Below are positions 11,294-22,707 of a stretch of 64,000 nucleotides of DNA, one piece after another. The notes under the pieces were generated by a model. That model was not told the origin of the DNA, did no database searches, and saw only the letters and a program-made list of their open reading frames with translations. The translations under genes and the position numbers were made by a program. This DNA is from Aedes albopictus (lineage: Eukaryota > Arthropoda > Insecta > Diptera > Culicidae). Position 1 is the first letter of the stretch; each line of letters opens with the position of its first letter. Location: assembly GCF_035046485.1 (NCBI RefSeq), contig NC_085136.1, positions 156,422,452-156,486,451 of the forward strand, read 5' to 3'.

Positions 11294-14200
11294 GTAGGTT
11301 TTAGATAAATTGACAATTTTATTAGTAACAATATTTCAAACGCGCGTAATTTGTTGGAGTTCTGATAAACCGAACTATTTGCCATTTTGAATAATTTCCA
11401 CTGTTTTTATCCGTAAATTGCCGGAAAACAATTTCCGTATGTGTTGTGGGTACGAATTTCTTCTACAGAATGTTAGTAATATAGTTCACAATTAATTGGG
11501 ATGAACAACTTTCTTATCAGTTAGGTCTAGTATGTTTGCCACCATCGATGGTTTTCATATGGTAAATAGTTCGGTTTAGCAGAACCCTGACCAATTGCTT
11601 TTGAAAACAACTCTATTTTAAAGCCGTAGGTCGTACTTTAGCCCTACTATACAATTCACTATTTGAAAAGTAGAGATGCTTTCAGCCATCTAAATAATGA
11701 ATTTATTTAAAAATTCTTTCTACTAGAATTAGTATAAACCTCTTTTATATAGTGGCTATGGATTTTAGGTAGGACTGAAATACGACTTGACAGAAAAGGC
11801 CGTCTTCAAAAGCAATTATGCCCTGTTGAAATTTTGATACCGCATTTGAGCTTTCTAGCTTATTTTTCAATAGAAACAAAAAAAAATATAATATGTTTTC
11901 TCTTCAAAGAACCAGCAAAAGATAGATCAGCAAGGTTGAAATTTGACAGGCCAAGAATTTGGAGTCAGCCAACTAGCCATCAAAATGACTGTTATTTTTG
12001 TTTGGCAAAAATCTTTCGCGGGAGGAACTTAAATATTTATCCAAATATTCCTTCATCACAAGCTCCAACCCTGTATGCTGGACCAAGCGGATCTGGTCTA
12101 AGTCGCACAAATGTCTCTGCAACTGGTGATGCTCGAAGGGTTTCAACTTCAGATATGGAAGAACAACAAGTGGCAGCAGCTGAACAGATCGTCGATCATA
12201 CTTCAGAAAACGTTGCATCAAGTGTTAATCAGAAATTACGGCCTGTTGACAATGGCAAACCAGAGGTAAATTACTAAATGTGCTTGAAAAGCTTTAGCTA
12301 AATTTCTGTTCACTTTTTCAGATGCTTTGGCGATCTGATGACTGCAATCATCATCCAGATGATTTTTGTTACATTTGTGGTTACTTTATTACCAGGACAA
12401 CAACCAAACATACATTGCGAAAAGATACCAAGTTATATGAAGCATACAAGCAATATTTCAACATCGAAGTCGAACATCAAGATAAACAGTGGGTGCCACA
12501 TTATGCCTGTCATAATTGCACAAGACGGTTGCATGGTACAGTATTTAATTTAGAATGATTTTTTTATCTATACAATACTGCCATTCTAAGCGTATCTGTA
12601 CCATGTTGTTTTTCAACGAGGTTGACCCATTCGCTCTAACAAAAACAATATTTTAAAATCAATGTCAGAAAGATACATAACGTTATTGTGCTATATTAAG
12701 CTATGAAACCTGATGAAAACAAAAATCCAATTAATTTTAAATGGCTTTGTAACTGAGAAAAATGCTACTTGCATTGAATTCAACATAGTTCAGATATGCT
12801 TAAAAGGGCAGAATAGACGTTCTATAACTTATTCATATGTTTACGTTTTACTGCTTTTTCTAACAAATGGTTGTGTCAGAAATCTGTTTTTATTTCACTC
12901 GAAAAATTTCTGGTATTTGAACCAAAAACAAAACAGTAGTTGGGTCTATGATGATGAATGGACCAATTTCGTTGATTCCAACACTTAGTCATAATAGAAG
13001 CCTCTTTTATATATAAAGTAGCCAATTTTATACAGCCAAGTTGTGATTCGCTGAAAGCTTTACTCATCTAATTTTCAAAAAACGACATAGAAGCATGAAA
13101 TAACTAGCACATTTATTTTATAAATTAACTTTTATGAGCAAAAGATTCTGATCTTGGTGGACCATTGCTGCTTATGGTTGGACCAAATAAATGATCATGG
13201 ATGAACCAACGAAACATGAAGACATTTTTTCGACTAACCTTTTCTTATTCCTTGTGAATCGCAGCGAAAATTGGACTTCAGGTCAGCATTGTCGTTCCGA
13301 AACGAATCGGTGTTGCAAGAAGTGATAACCAATTAATGTACGAGGCTTTCGGTTGGCCAAACGATCGGTAGCGGGCCGCAGATACCGCGCACGGAATCCG
13401 GATATGATATTAAAATGATGAAACTTCGGGAGCCTCGGTGTACTGGGCGAATTTCAGGACGAGCAGCTATCCATACGGTCGGGGCGCGATGGCAAAGGCT
13501 CTGTTATTTGATATAATGTACGTAGAGATCAAATATTTGCAATTTCAAAACTCTTCCACTTCATTTTGAGACCGACGAACGTTTTGAAATTGACATCGCG
13601 CGCAAAGAAAACTGTAAACAAACTAAGCCGGACCTAGTAACCAACGGTGTAATGGTTTGGTCCAACCAAGATTACACCGTTTCGGTATTTTCATAAATAA
13701 ACTGCATTCAAAAATATTTCGGGGAAACGGTCCATTCGGGGAAACGGTTCATTCGGGGAATCGTTTTTCGAGGGAAAAACTTTCGGAGAAACTTCTTTCG
13801 GGGTACTGGTTTTCGGACAAATTTCGGTCAACCGCCAAAGAAGGTTAGATATTTTTGCAATAGAATAACGAAAAAAGATCAGGAAATGAAAAAGAATTTC
13901 TATGTTCTCGATGCTACAAACTGAGCATTTTTGGTGCTCCACTAGGGCTTCTAGAAAGCCTTTCTAAAACCATTAATAATTTAAATATTTGGCGGTAATT
14001 TAATTAAAACCGATGTGATTTCAATGAAGAAAGAGTCATATTTTGTCATTAGTGAGAGTGTAGTTTGAGTTTTTAAGAAAACAATACATTATTTTGGGTT
14101 TTCAAAATTGGTCCAACCATGATCAGTTTTTGGACTGGCCCATTCATCATCATCTACCCTACTTCTAATGTATTTTCCAACAATACCACAAAGAAGTCAA

Positions 14201-17200
14201 GATGCATGCTCTCGGTTTTTACAAGGCAGCCATTTTTTTAATTCTCTCATATATGTCTTTATTTTTTTTTTAAGATAATTTTTAATCTTTCACAGAAATG
14301 TCTTCTTGAGTGCTACTAGAGAATTGTTGAGGAATTCTTCCTGAGATTTCTTAGAAAATTTTACATACTTAGTTTCGACTGTATACACTTTGAAGATGAA
14401 TGCAATTGAATTCCTAAAGTAACTTTGATGTTCTGCACACCGCAAATTTTTAGCTGCCTTGTATTTGATTGGGCCGATTTTTTGGTTGTGATAAGTTTCA
14501 GGTAAAGCTAACTTCCATCCTAAACTCAGCAAAATTAATTGAAAGGCAACCCAGAGATTTCGGTGGGTGTAAAGTGATTGCCACTGGAGTTCCGAAGAAA
14601 ACCACCAGGGTGATGTTTCAATGAAAGAGAATTATTGTATGAAAGAGGAATAAAATGAAATGTAACATGGGTCATTCCATACCAAATCGACAAATCGATT
14701 GGCACATGATATTCCAAGTAATGTTCAAAGTAATTTCAGCAGGTCGGAAATGGCTTATAATGGCCTCAGCTCGATTTGTAACACTCGGAGATTATCCGTT
14801 CAACCTACACACTATTTTTAAATTTTGATTATTTTTGAAAAAAATCCGTAAATCGCATTACGTATTTACTGATTTCTGATCAGCCAGGAATCATACCGCT
14901 TATCTTTTTATGTCTCTAAAAAGGTTTTTCTGTGTAGAATCTGATAAAAATAATCTCAATATGGTTTTCCTGACATTTCTCTCAAATTTATACGTTTTAA
15001 TCCGATTTTGATAGATATCTCAAGAACACCCCTTTTATTTCTCGATTTTTCAATTTTAAAAGATTTTTCTGAGAGTTTCCCACTTTTTTCGCTTATTTGT
15101 ACAGAGTAAAATAAGTATAACCTTCGTGGGATATTGTAAAAGTTGGGTTTCGAGTTATCAGAAAAATTAGCTCCTATTGAATAATATTCAGTTGTTTACT
15201 TATAATAGTCATTTATTGCGTTTAACTGTTTCAAAATCAGAATCCCTTACATATATAGATGACAGTAGTCTAAAAAACAGACCAATAAATAAAAAACAAT
15301 ATAAATATAAATATTTTCATCATGAAGAAATCTTCGTTATTAGAGAAAAGTTATAGGATCAGCGTACCATTAAAAATCTTACGCGCCTAAATTTATCCTA
15401 ACCGTAAACAGACTGTTACGGCACCGATTAATTCAGTTCATTTTAACATCATGGGTGCTCACTCCTGAAAAAAAGTACAAAAAAGACAAAACAACAGTTG
15501 AAACTTTGCCTTCAGTAGGACTAAACTGGGAGCACCATGTTGAAAGGTAGGAACTGTACCGTGTAGGCACCAAACTCTGCGCAAAACCCACTAAGCTCAA
15601 AAGTTTTTCTTCCAATACAAATTGTTTAAGAGTTCCAAAATTAACTAAATTTTCTCCCAATTACTGTTTTTTCTAGTTGACGTTACATCTAAAAATAGTG
15701 CTGAAAAGCATGAAGTCTGATGAATATTTGTCTATAATCAACTAAAAATTGACCAAAATGTCACTTAAGCCACTATGTATCTGGGGGCCCCTCAATTGAA
15801 ACAGATAGTTCACAATACTGACTTTTATTTCTACTTTATCTACGGTAGAACTATAAGCACAACATCTTATTATTGTTTATCATTGTTCTATCTATGCCAG
15901 TTCATTATAGGAGTCCGTTGGGACTGTTCAGCGATTACAGGCAGTGTAGCTCAGAGGAGAATCAATGTACAATTACGACTAGAGCGTTTGTTCGAATGGT
16001 TGGGTGGAGGATGGAAAACATTTCTTTATGGTGATTTCAAAGACTAAACATTTGTCATGTATTAGAGTGAATTTTTGATAAGATCTAGAGTCTAGACCAA
16101 CAGGTGCTCCTCTCACATGTTGGTCTAGTAAGTTGAAAATTCAATCCCACAACAATATCAAACTTGTTTAGGGTAGTATATTAATTATATTGATTAAATG
16201 TTTATGTAATTTAGTTTTTTTACTATTACGAATGATATGCTCGATAGGTGATATAATATATGTAATACATGACGATAATAATATTAACCAATGAATGTCA
16301 TACTGTAGGTTCACATTTCCCTAAATACTCGAAGCACTACTTTAAAATTGTCTATCGTTGTTAATACAAATATTACTCTGTACAAAGAAGCGGAAAAGAT
16401 GGGAAACTGTCAAAAAAATCTTTTAAAATTAAAAAATCGACAAAAAAGAGGGGTGTTTTTGAGAAATCTTTCAAAATAGGATTAAAACACATAAATGATA
16501 GATAAATTTCAAGAAATCCGTGTTGTGATTATTTCTATCAGATTCTACGCAGAAAAAGCTTTTTAGGGACATAAAAAGATAAACAGAGTGACTTCTGGCT
16601 GACCAGATATGAGTGAATGCATATTGCGTTTTACGAGATTTTTTCAAAAATAATTAAAAATTCAAATTTTGTTGTGGATTGAACGAATGATCTCCGAGTG
16701 TTAGAAATCGAGCTGAGAGTTTTTTAAGGCAGGCTCTATTCAACTAGAATATATAAATTAGTATTTGAAAGATTAGTGGCAAAAACATATGAAAAATTTG
16801 TCGATTTGACATGGAATGACCCACATTTTATTTGGATGAATACAAAATGTATCAAGTATCGTAAAACTTTAGTATGGTAAAACATGTATTTTCAACGCAA
16901 TATGGTATATCAAGATAAGCACTTCAGGTTTGAAATATTTTTGGGAGAAAAGGTATTATTTATTAGTCATTTTAGAAATTTGTAAAACTTAAATCTTCTC
17001 TGAGCAGCATTACCATTTTTTAAATATTTCTATGTGTTGTATTATAGATTTACTCAGGAAAGAATGAAAACTATTTCATACTTGCCATAACAAAATCTTG
17101 TACAATTTTTATACCATCAAAAACTGTTAGCAGAATGTTTATGTTATATTTACTATTTATTGATTCCTTTTAAATTCTCAATTATTCAAATACAAATATT

Positions 17201-18755
17201 CAAACAAATTTCAGGTTGGTACCAAGGAGAAAACAGATTAATGGAATTTGCTGTGCCTCGGATTTGGCATTCACCTTCAAATCATCAAACCGACTGTTAT
17301 TTTTGTGTTGTGAATTTGGCTAGTGGTCAAAAAAAGTCAACTTACCCTGATATCCCTTCATCACGTGCGCCAATTCCACATTCCGCTGAACGCCCCATAC
17401 CTCAACGTACCTGTGAAACGGCTGTTAGTACCACTACAATATCGACAGTTAGTGGAAGTTCTGTCCCAAGTAGTGAGTCTTTACAACTTCAAGGAGGAGT
17501 GCTCAATATTCCACATTATCCGAATCAAACGGAAATAAATGATTTGATTCGTGACCTTGCACTCCCTAAAAACAAAAGCGAATTATTGTTATCTAGGCTG
17601 AAGCAATGGAGTTTGCTGGATGAATCCGTCAGAATAACATCCCAGAGAACTCGCGATGAAGAGTTTTCCTCCTATTACACCAGCGAAGATGGAATTTGCT
17701 TTTGTAGAGATATCGAGGGTGGGTATTTCTATCTATTCGGATGACAACAGCATCAAAACGAAGAAAACTGTATCTCTTTTTTTGCAGGTCTATTTTCTGA
17801 AATCGGCATTCCATTGATTGTAAGAGACTGGCGGCTCTTTATTGATGGCTCTTCAAAAAGTTTGAAGGTTGTGCTACTGCACAACCGCGTAAAAAGCGAG
17901 CAGTACCCATCTCTACCCATTGCACACTCCATTCTCCTGAAAGAAAGTTATGCCACAACAAAATTGTTATTCAACAAAATTCAGTATGAAAAATTTGGTT
18001 GGGAGGTAATAGGCGACTTTAAAATGATTGGTTTCCTAATTGGATTACAAGGAGGGTATACTAAATTCCCTTGTTTCCTGTGCCTGTGGGACAGCAGAGA
18101 CACAGAGAACCACTATAAAATTAAAAATTGGGAAATCAGAGCCCAATACAAAATCGGCGAAAAAAATGTTAAAAACGATCCAGTAGTGAACATGGAAAAA
18201 ATTTTAATGCCACCTCTTCATATAAAACTTGGTTTGATTAAGCAATTCGTGAAAGCATTGAATAAGGATTCGGAATCATTTAAGTTTATAACAAAACTGT
18301 TTCCGAAACTTTCCGAGGCAAAAATAACTGCCGGTGTTTTTACAGGACCACAAGTAAAAAAACTTATAAAATCGGAATCGTTTCCGAAATTATTGAATGA
18401 GAAAGAAAAGGCAGCCTGGAAAAGCTTTCGAGATATAGTTCAAGGATTTTTAGGGAATAATCGTGATCCAAGATATGAGGCCATAGTACATGAACTGATG
18501 AAAAATTTTGAAACCATGGGGTGTCGAATGTCACTAAAGGTGCACATTCTTCATTCTCATTTGGATAAATTTAAAGAAAATATGGGTGTATACTCAGAGG
18601 AACAAGGCGAACGTTTTCATCAAGATATAAAACATATGGAGCAACGATATCAGTGCCAAGCAACATCGAAAATGATGGGTGATTATGTGTGGAGTCTCAT
18701 GCGAGACACAACAACGGAGTATACGCGTCAACCTATTTCGAAATTGCATTTTTAA
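11086..18755 (+). CDS. DDE/RNase H-like transposase-type protein with duplicated zinc-binding N-terminal module (five exons)
   Basis: The coding model joins 11086-11293, 11910-12265, 12322-12535, 17215-17718 and 17788-18755. The phases agree at every junction and the total is 2250 nt, giving 749 residues and a TAA stop. The start is the ATG after an A-run, since the same frame upstream has only a GTG and then stops. Residues 14-64 hold CxxC...HxxCxxC (C14, C17, H58, C61, C64), and residues 84-100 hold PRIW...H...DCYFC. This whole module repeats at C204-C254 and 274-290. The C-terminal part has the motifs DWRLFIDGSSKSLK (D447), GDF (D504), PCFLC...H (523-536) and EEQGERFHQD (E702), which fit an RNase H-fold DDE catalytic core with an insertion. 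I know this as an abundant uncharacterised family in insects and cnidarians. The transposase role is inferred from motifs and from the inverted repeats around it. AATAAA follows at 18781. No frameshift or stop was found. Confidence 0.75.
11584..11832. mobile_element. MITE-like inverted repeat inside intron 1
   Basis: CAATTGCTTTTGAAAACA near the left end pairs with TCTTCAAAAGCAATTATG near the right end, and the inner arms (CGTACTTTAGCCCTAC and GTAGGACTGAAATACG) also pair imperfectly. About 250 bp, non-coding, wholly inside the 616-bp intron (11294-11909). Confidence 0.55.
11910..12265 (+). CDS. Exon 2: second half of module 1 and linker
   Basis: Starts after the acceptor CTTCAAAG. An alternative acceptor six bases on (ACCAG) keeps phase and would drop two residues. 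It carries PRIWSQPTSHQNDCYFC and YPNIPSSQAP, then a Ser/Thr/Gln-rich linker that is probably unstructured. It ends in phase 0 at GAG before the donor GTAAAT. Confidence 0.7.
12322..12535 (+). CDS. Exon 3: duplicated zinc-binding domain
   Basis: Follows a 56-bp intron (12266-12321) ending TTTTTCAG. FCYICGYF and WVPHYACHNC parallel exon 1 closely, including the shared spacing from the first CxxC to the WVPH motif. It ends one base into a Gly codon at the donor GTACAG, where a 4.68-kb intron begins. Confidence 0.72.
12934..14160. repeat. Long, weakly paired inverted repeat in intron 3
   Basis: GGGTCTATGATGATGAATGG at the left is mirrored by the reverse complement of CCCATTCATCATCATCTACCC at the right. 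GGTTGGACCAAA (about 13180) is mirrored by TTGGTCCAACC (14107). Inside are a GC-richer unknown piece (13260-13510) and a short run of TTCGGGGAAACGG-like units (13730-13830). Probably a decayed foldback element. Confidence 0.4.
14669..16822. mobile_element. 2.15-kb foldback element with ACAT target duplication, in intron 3
   Basis: The ends GGGTCATTCCATACCAAATC and (reverse complement) GATTTGACATGGAATGACCC form inverted repeats. These extend, diverged, for about 440 bp on each side and share internal blocks such as CTCGGAGAT, GATAAAAAG and CAGATTCTAC. ACAT lies directly outside both ends (14665-14668 and 16823-16826). The core (about 15110-16385) is AT-rich and I recognise no transposase in it, so it is probably non-autonomous. 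Confidence 0.7.
17215..17718 (+). CDS. Exon 4: second module end, linker and start of the core domain
   Basis: Begins after AAATTTCAG and completes a Gly codon with exon 3. It contains PRIWHSPSNHQTDCYFC and YPDIPSSRAP, matching exon 2, then a Ser/Thr-rich linker. A leucine-rich stretch (LPKNKSELLLSRLKQWSLL) follows, and the exon ends at CFCRDIEG. The donor is GTGGGT at 17719. Confidence 0.75.
17788..18755 (+). CDS. Exon 5: DDE-like catalytic domain
   Basis: Follows a 69-bp intron. It carries both aspartate motifs, the CxxC...H motif between the second Asp and the helical insertion, and the GERFHQD glutamate motif. Asp-to-Asp spacing is 57 residues and Asp-to-Glu 198, consistent with an insertion-bearing DDE fold. 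It ends in LHF and TAA. The frame is fully open, the best single piece of coding evidence in the window. Confidence 0.82.
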
Positions 18756-18780
18756 GTATATTATAGTATGTTATTTTTCA

Positions 18781-18786
18781 AATAAA
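18781..18786 (+). promoter_or_regulatory. Polyadenylation signal AATAAA
   Basis: Canonical hexamer 26 bp after the stop codon of the five-exon gene, followed by AT-rich sequence. Confidence 0.5.
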
Positions 18787-18876
18787 AATGTGTGCAAAAT
18801 GTGTATATTCGAAATATATTTCCTAAAATGTCTCATTCGCATCCAAATAGCTACATTACTGGGAAGAAATCACTTA

Positions 18877-18878
<2 letters not shown>

Positions 18879-18916
<38 letters not shown>

Positions 18917-18947
18917 GCCAAGGGCTGAAAATCTCGATAATAAAGAA

Positions 18948-18990
<43 letters not shown>
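18879..18990. repeat. Two TA microsatellite tracts
   Basis: TA runs at about 18879-18915 and 18957-18990, separated by about 40 bp. The second abuts the end of a palindromic MITE. Confidence 0.85.
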
Positions 18991-19914
18991 CAGGGGGTAG
19001 ACAAAATGTTTGAGATAGGCAAATTTTATTCGTCTCAAAAAATTTTCAATGAGCTATAACTTTTTGGTTATTATGGTTCATCAAAAATTCTCAAATTTTC
19101 ACTGCGATTTGTCCCAGCTAAACTATAATTTGTACAAAATTGGGCTTTGCCGGCTAACCCTACATTAAGTTAGAGCAATTTCAGCAAAATGCTTCTTTTC
19201 TGAGAGCTATTTTTAAAAGTGTTATATCTCAGGGTATAGTTAACGTAATTTAACGAAACTTTGAACATTCATTATTAATATCTTGATCTTTGAAAAACAT
19301 TTGACTCAACTGAATTTTTTACACAAGAAGGAAAGTTAAAGCGATTGAAATATTTTTTTCAATATATACAACCAAAGCAAAATTTTTGACATCGTATGAA
19401 AATTTATGAAAGTGATTTTTGTTTACTTGAAAAGCCTCCAATACATCTTAATATAAATATATTTGAAACGTAAGTAACAAAACGGCCATCCATAATATAG
19501 AAAAGGTAATGCAAATATGTCAAAATCGTATAATGTTTAGAAATTCTCACTTGAAAATTAAATCCGCTTTAACTTTCTTTCTTATAAAAAAAATTCAGAT
19601 AAGTCAAATGTTTTTCAAAGACCAATAAATTAGTAATGAATGTTCAAAATTTCGTTAAATTACGTTAACTGTACCTTGAGATATAACACTTTTAAAAACA
19701 GCTCTCAGAAAAGAAGCATTTTGCTGAAATTGCTCTTACTCAATGTAGGGTTAACCAACAAAACCCAAACCTGTACAAATTATAGTTTACTAGCTGGACA
19801 AATTGCAGTGAAAATTTGAGAATTTTTGATAAACTACGCAAAAAGTTACAGTTCATTGAACATTATTTGAGACAAAAAAATTTTGCCTATCCCAAACATT
19901 TTGTCTACCCCCTG
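18991..19914. mobile_element. 0.92-kb palindromic MITE with CAGGGGGTAGACAAAATG ends (copy 1)
   Basis: Left end CAGGGGGTAGACAAAATG, and the right end is its reverse complement (CATTTTGTCTACCCCCTG). The inverted arms extend several hundred bp on each side, for example around CTCAAATTTTCACTGC. Both ends lie in TA tracts, consistent with a TA target. No coding capacity. Confidence 0.8.

Positions 19915-19999
<85 letters not shown>
19915..19999. repeat. (TA)n microsatellite
   Basis: About 80 bp of nearly pure TA next to the MITE. Frames of alternating Ile/Tyr here are artefacts. Confidence 0.9.
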
Positions 20000-20003
<4 letters not shown>

Positions 20004-20384
20004 TTGGACACCGTCTAAGATATTCCTATCAAACAGTGAATATTGCTTCTTATTCTATTCTTAAATATAGTTTTGCTAATACTAAAATCATACATATAAT
20101 AATCACAATTAAATAAGGCCGGAACAAATATCATTTTCTTCTTTTGTCACTTTGCTGTTTGACTCGTCAAGGGGGGGACAATAATAAATAAATGGATTTT
20201 GTGAGAAAATACCCGAACAATTAGGCAAAATCACAAAACTCATCGGATTTGTTAAGGAATTTTGTGAGTAGCCCAGATTTCGTAAAAAAAAATTTCATTT
20301 TCGTTAAAATTTTATTTTTGCCCCCCTCTCAAAAATGTGAAATCTGGTCAAAATTTTGCGAGGGGGGGGGGGGGGGTGACATTA

Positions 20385-20775
20385 GAAGAAATGGAAATTT
20401 GTTCCAGCCTAATCGACAACATTCTACAAACGGGTTAAAAAAGCTCCTATGGCCGTCATTTGGTAATCTTAAAAAATCATGCTCTCTCAATGTCCTGGAT
20501 GGAGCATGAATGTTCAGCATTGCCAATAGAGGACTACATTCTATATTTCCTTGCAGCAAATCAAAAATAAATAATATACGTAACATTTCACTTCTTTCGC
20601 TCAAAGTTTCTAGATTGATCAGCCTACATCTGTTTGCATAAGGCGGTAAGCCAATGGAATCATTCCAGGTAGAGATCGCATCGCATATCTAATGAATCTT
20701 CTTTGGACACTTTCGAGTATAATTTGTCTAGGAGCCCAAATTTGAATGGCATATTCCAATATACTTCTAACTAGG
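20385..20775 (-). pseudogene. Jockey-type non-LTR retrotransposon, reverse transcriptase C-terminal fragment
   Basis: Minus-strand translation from about 20775 gives LVRSILEYAIQIWAPRQIIL and then VQRRFIRYAMRSLPGM, the region after the RT catalytic motifs in jockey-clade elements. Several in-frame stops and probable frameshifts follow. The 5' side is cut off at a TA tract. It lies inside the giant element, so it is a later insertion or an old passenger. Confidence 0.6.
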
Positions 20776-20776
20776 G

Positions 20777-20787
20777 ATATATATATA

Positions 20788-20830
<43 letters not shown>

Positions 20831-20850
20831 TTATTTATTTATTTATCTAG
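20777..20850. repeat. TA / TATT simple repeat
   Basis: TA dinucleotides followed by a few TTTA units, directly at the truncated end of the jockey fragment. Confidence 0.8.
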
Positions 20851-22707
20851 ATCTCTATAGGAATAAGGAAGTTAAAGGAGAATTGTTAAAAAAATTTTTA
20901 CGAACAATCTTGGATCTTTAAAGAAACTATGATGAAATTCCTGTAAACATCAATGAAAAAACATAGAATAGAGGTATCATGAAATACTTTTTTGGTATAA
21001 CCGGTAGAAGCAATGCGTGAATGGTTCTCTGGAATAATATCGAATGTTTCATCTCGGAAGAACTTTAGAATAAAATAGAGAAGTTCCATGCAAAAAATCG
21101 ACAACTGTTACAGGATTCCATGAACTAAAGAAACCCTAAAGGGGGATATCTGGATGAATTTATGAAAGATATTCTGGAGTTTCTAATCAAGTAGTTTTTG
21201 AAGGGCCTTTCAATGTAATGAAGAGAAACTCTGGCGTTTAGTGTAATGTGATTGGTTTCAATTACTGTTTTCAGAAAAATGATACTGTCGCTAATCGCCT
21301 GGCGACCCAAGCCCCCGGTTTGTTTCCCGGACTTTGTGCACTTCTCGGTGATTGCAAAGGCAGCGAAGAAAGACCTTCGAATCCAGGCAGAGTTCATGGT
21401 CGAACAACCAACGAAAATATAATATTTGTGAGGTTCATTGTAAAAATACGGTATTGTGTGATAAACCTTTTTTCAGGAAACAAAAAATTTAAAACCATCT
21501 GCACACATTTCCCACATTTTCAGAATATCAGACTAATATTCATATGAACTTCCGAGCTTTATGAAGAATTAATTAAAATGCGGTAGTTTATTGGATTTGT
21601 TTACCTTAGATCAAAAATAAAGATTTTTATGATACGGTAAAGAGTGCATATGAGTTAGTTTTGAGAAACACATTTTTTACGATTGATTTGAACTTACGGA
21701 ATTACGTGAATTTGTTTCATGAAAATTCGAAGTTTTGATCATAAATATAGATTATAAAAATATTTTGAATAAGCTTGTGTAGTTTGTTAATTATCATACG
21801 AATATTGCGAATTTGTTTCATAAAACAGATAGATTTTGATAATATTTTGTTTTGAGGTTGGTCTTCTTAGGAATTCCTCATAGAAAACCAGATTTTGTAA
21901 ATTTGTTTGGAATTTCTGAATAGCAATTCATGAAGCTTAAGGTAACATGCTGTGCCATTGAACTTTAATACAAATCAATGATTTTTATGCTTGTTTCTAA
22001 TAGTTTGCCTCGCATTTTTGAAATAGTAAAAAAAACGGTTAATTCGGCATTCACGTTGCTGAAAAAGTATCATCATACCAAGTTAGCATATAGAATGGTA
22101 CTCCAACCCAATATTTGCAACAGGTTTGTAAGAACAATATGTTTTGCTTTCTTGTACTCGTAGATGAGGTTCATACGTTAGCATACCACAAAATTTAACG
22201 GGATTTTTAGCAGAGACTGAAATGTATCAGAAAGACGAGAAAACATTTTCCATGGTAATTTTTGTTCAAATTGCAAGCCAGTAACGTCTCCTACTGAATT
22301 ACCTAAACCTCTTTTTACGTCCATCATTGGCTGATTGATAAAAAATCTGTCGCTAATAGAATAGGCAAACTCAAAACTTATACATTTCTTTGACACATCT
22401 ACATATTCAAGAGAAGTGTTAAAACATATAAAAGTTTTGTTAAAACAAGCCATTGTTTTAATGGCAGAATTTTGTATCGTTCAGCCAATGATGAACGTAT
22501 AAAAAGGTGAAAGTATACTTATTGAACTTCCCGTAAAAATAGAAAGAGAAAATCGATGAAAAGAAATCGATCATTGCAGACACGTCGTTATGAAACTTAA
22601 CGCGAGATATATATTTGGAGCTTAGATTGATATTCCTAAGAATTTCTCACAGAAAACCAAATATTTAAAAATTTCTTCGAGAGATATGGAATTTTTTCTT
22701 TTCTGCT
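20851..22707. other. AT-rich interior with two unexplained frames
   Basis: Contains a GC-richer, exon-like piece at about 21277-21428. It also holds a minus-strand 91-codon frame at 22178-22453, beginning MACFNKTFICFN, whose frame continues with stops to about 21980. Neither matches a family I recognise. The rest is AT-rich. Confidence 0.4.
21277..21428 (+). other. Exon-like open segment of unknown identity
   Basis: Preceded by TGTTTTCAG (acceptor-like) and followed by GTGAGG (donor-like), with about 150 bp open in one frame and GC content well above its surroundings. A second frame gives a 48-codon reading from an ATG. I do not recognise either product. It could be a captured exon, or chance. 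Confidence 0.2.
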
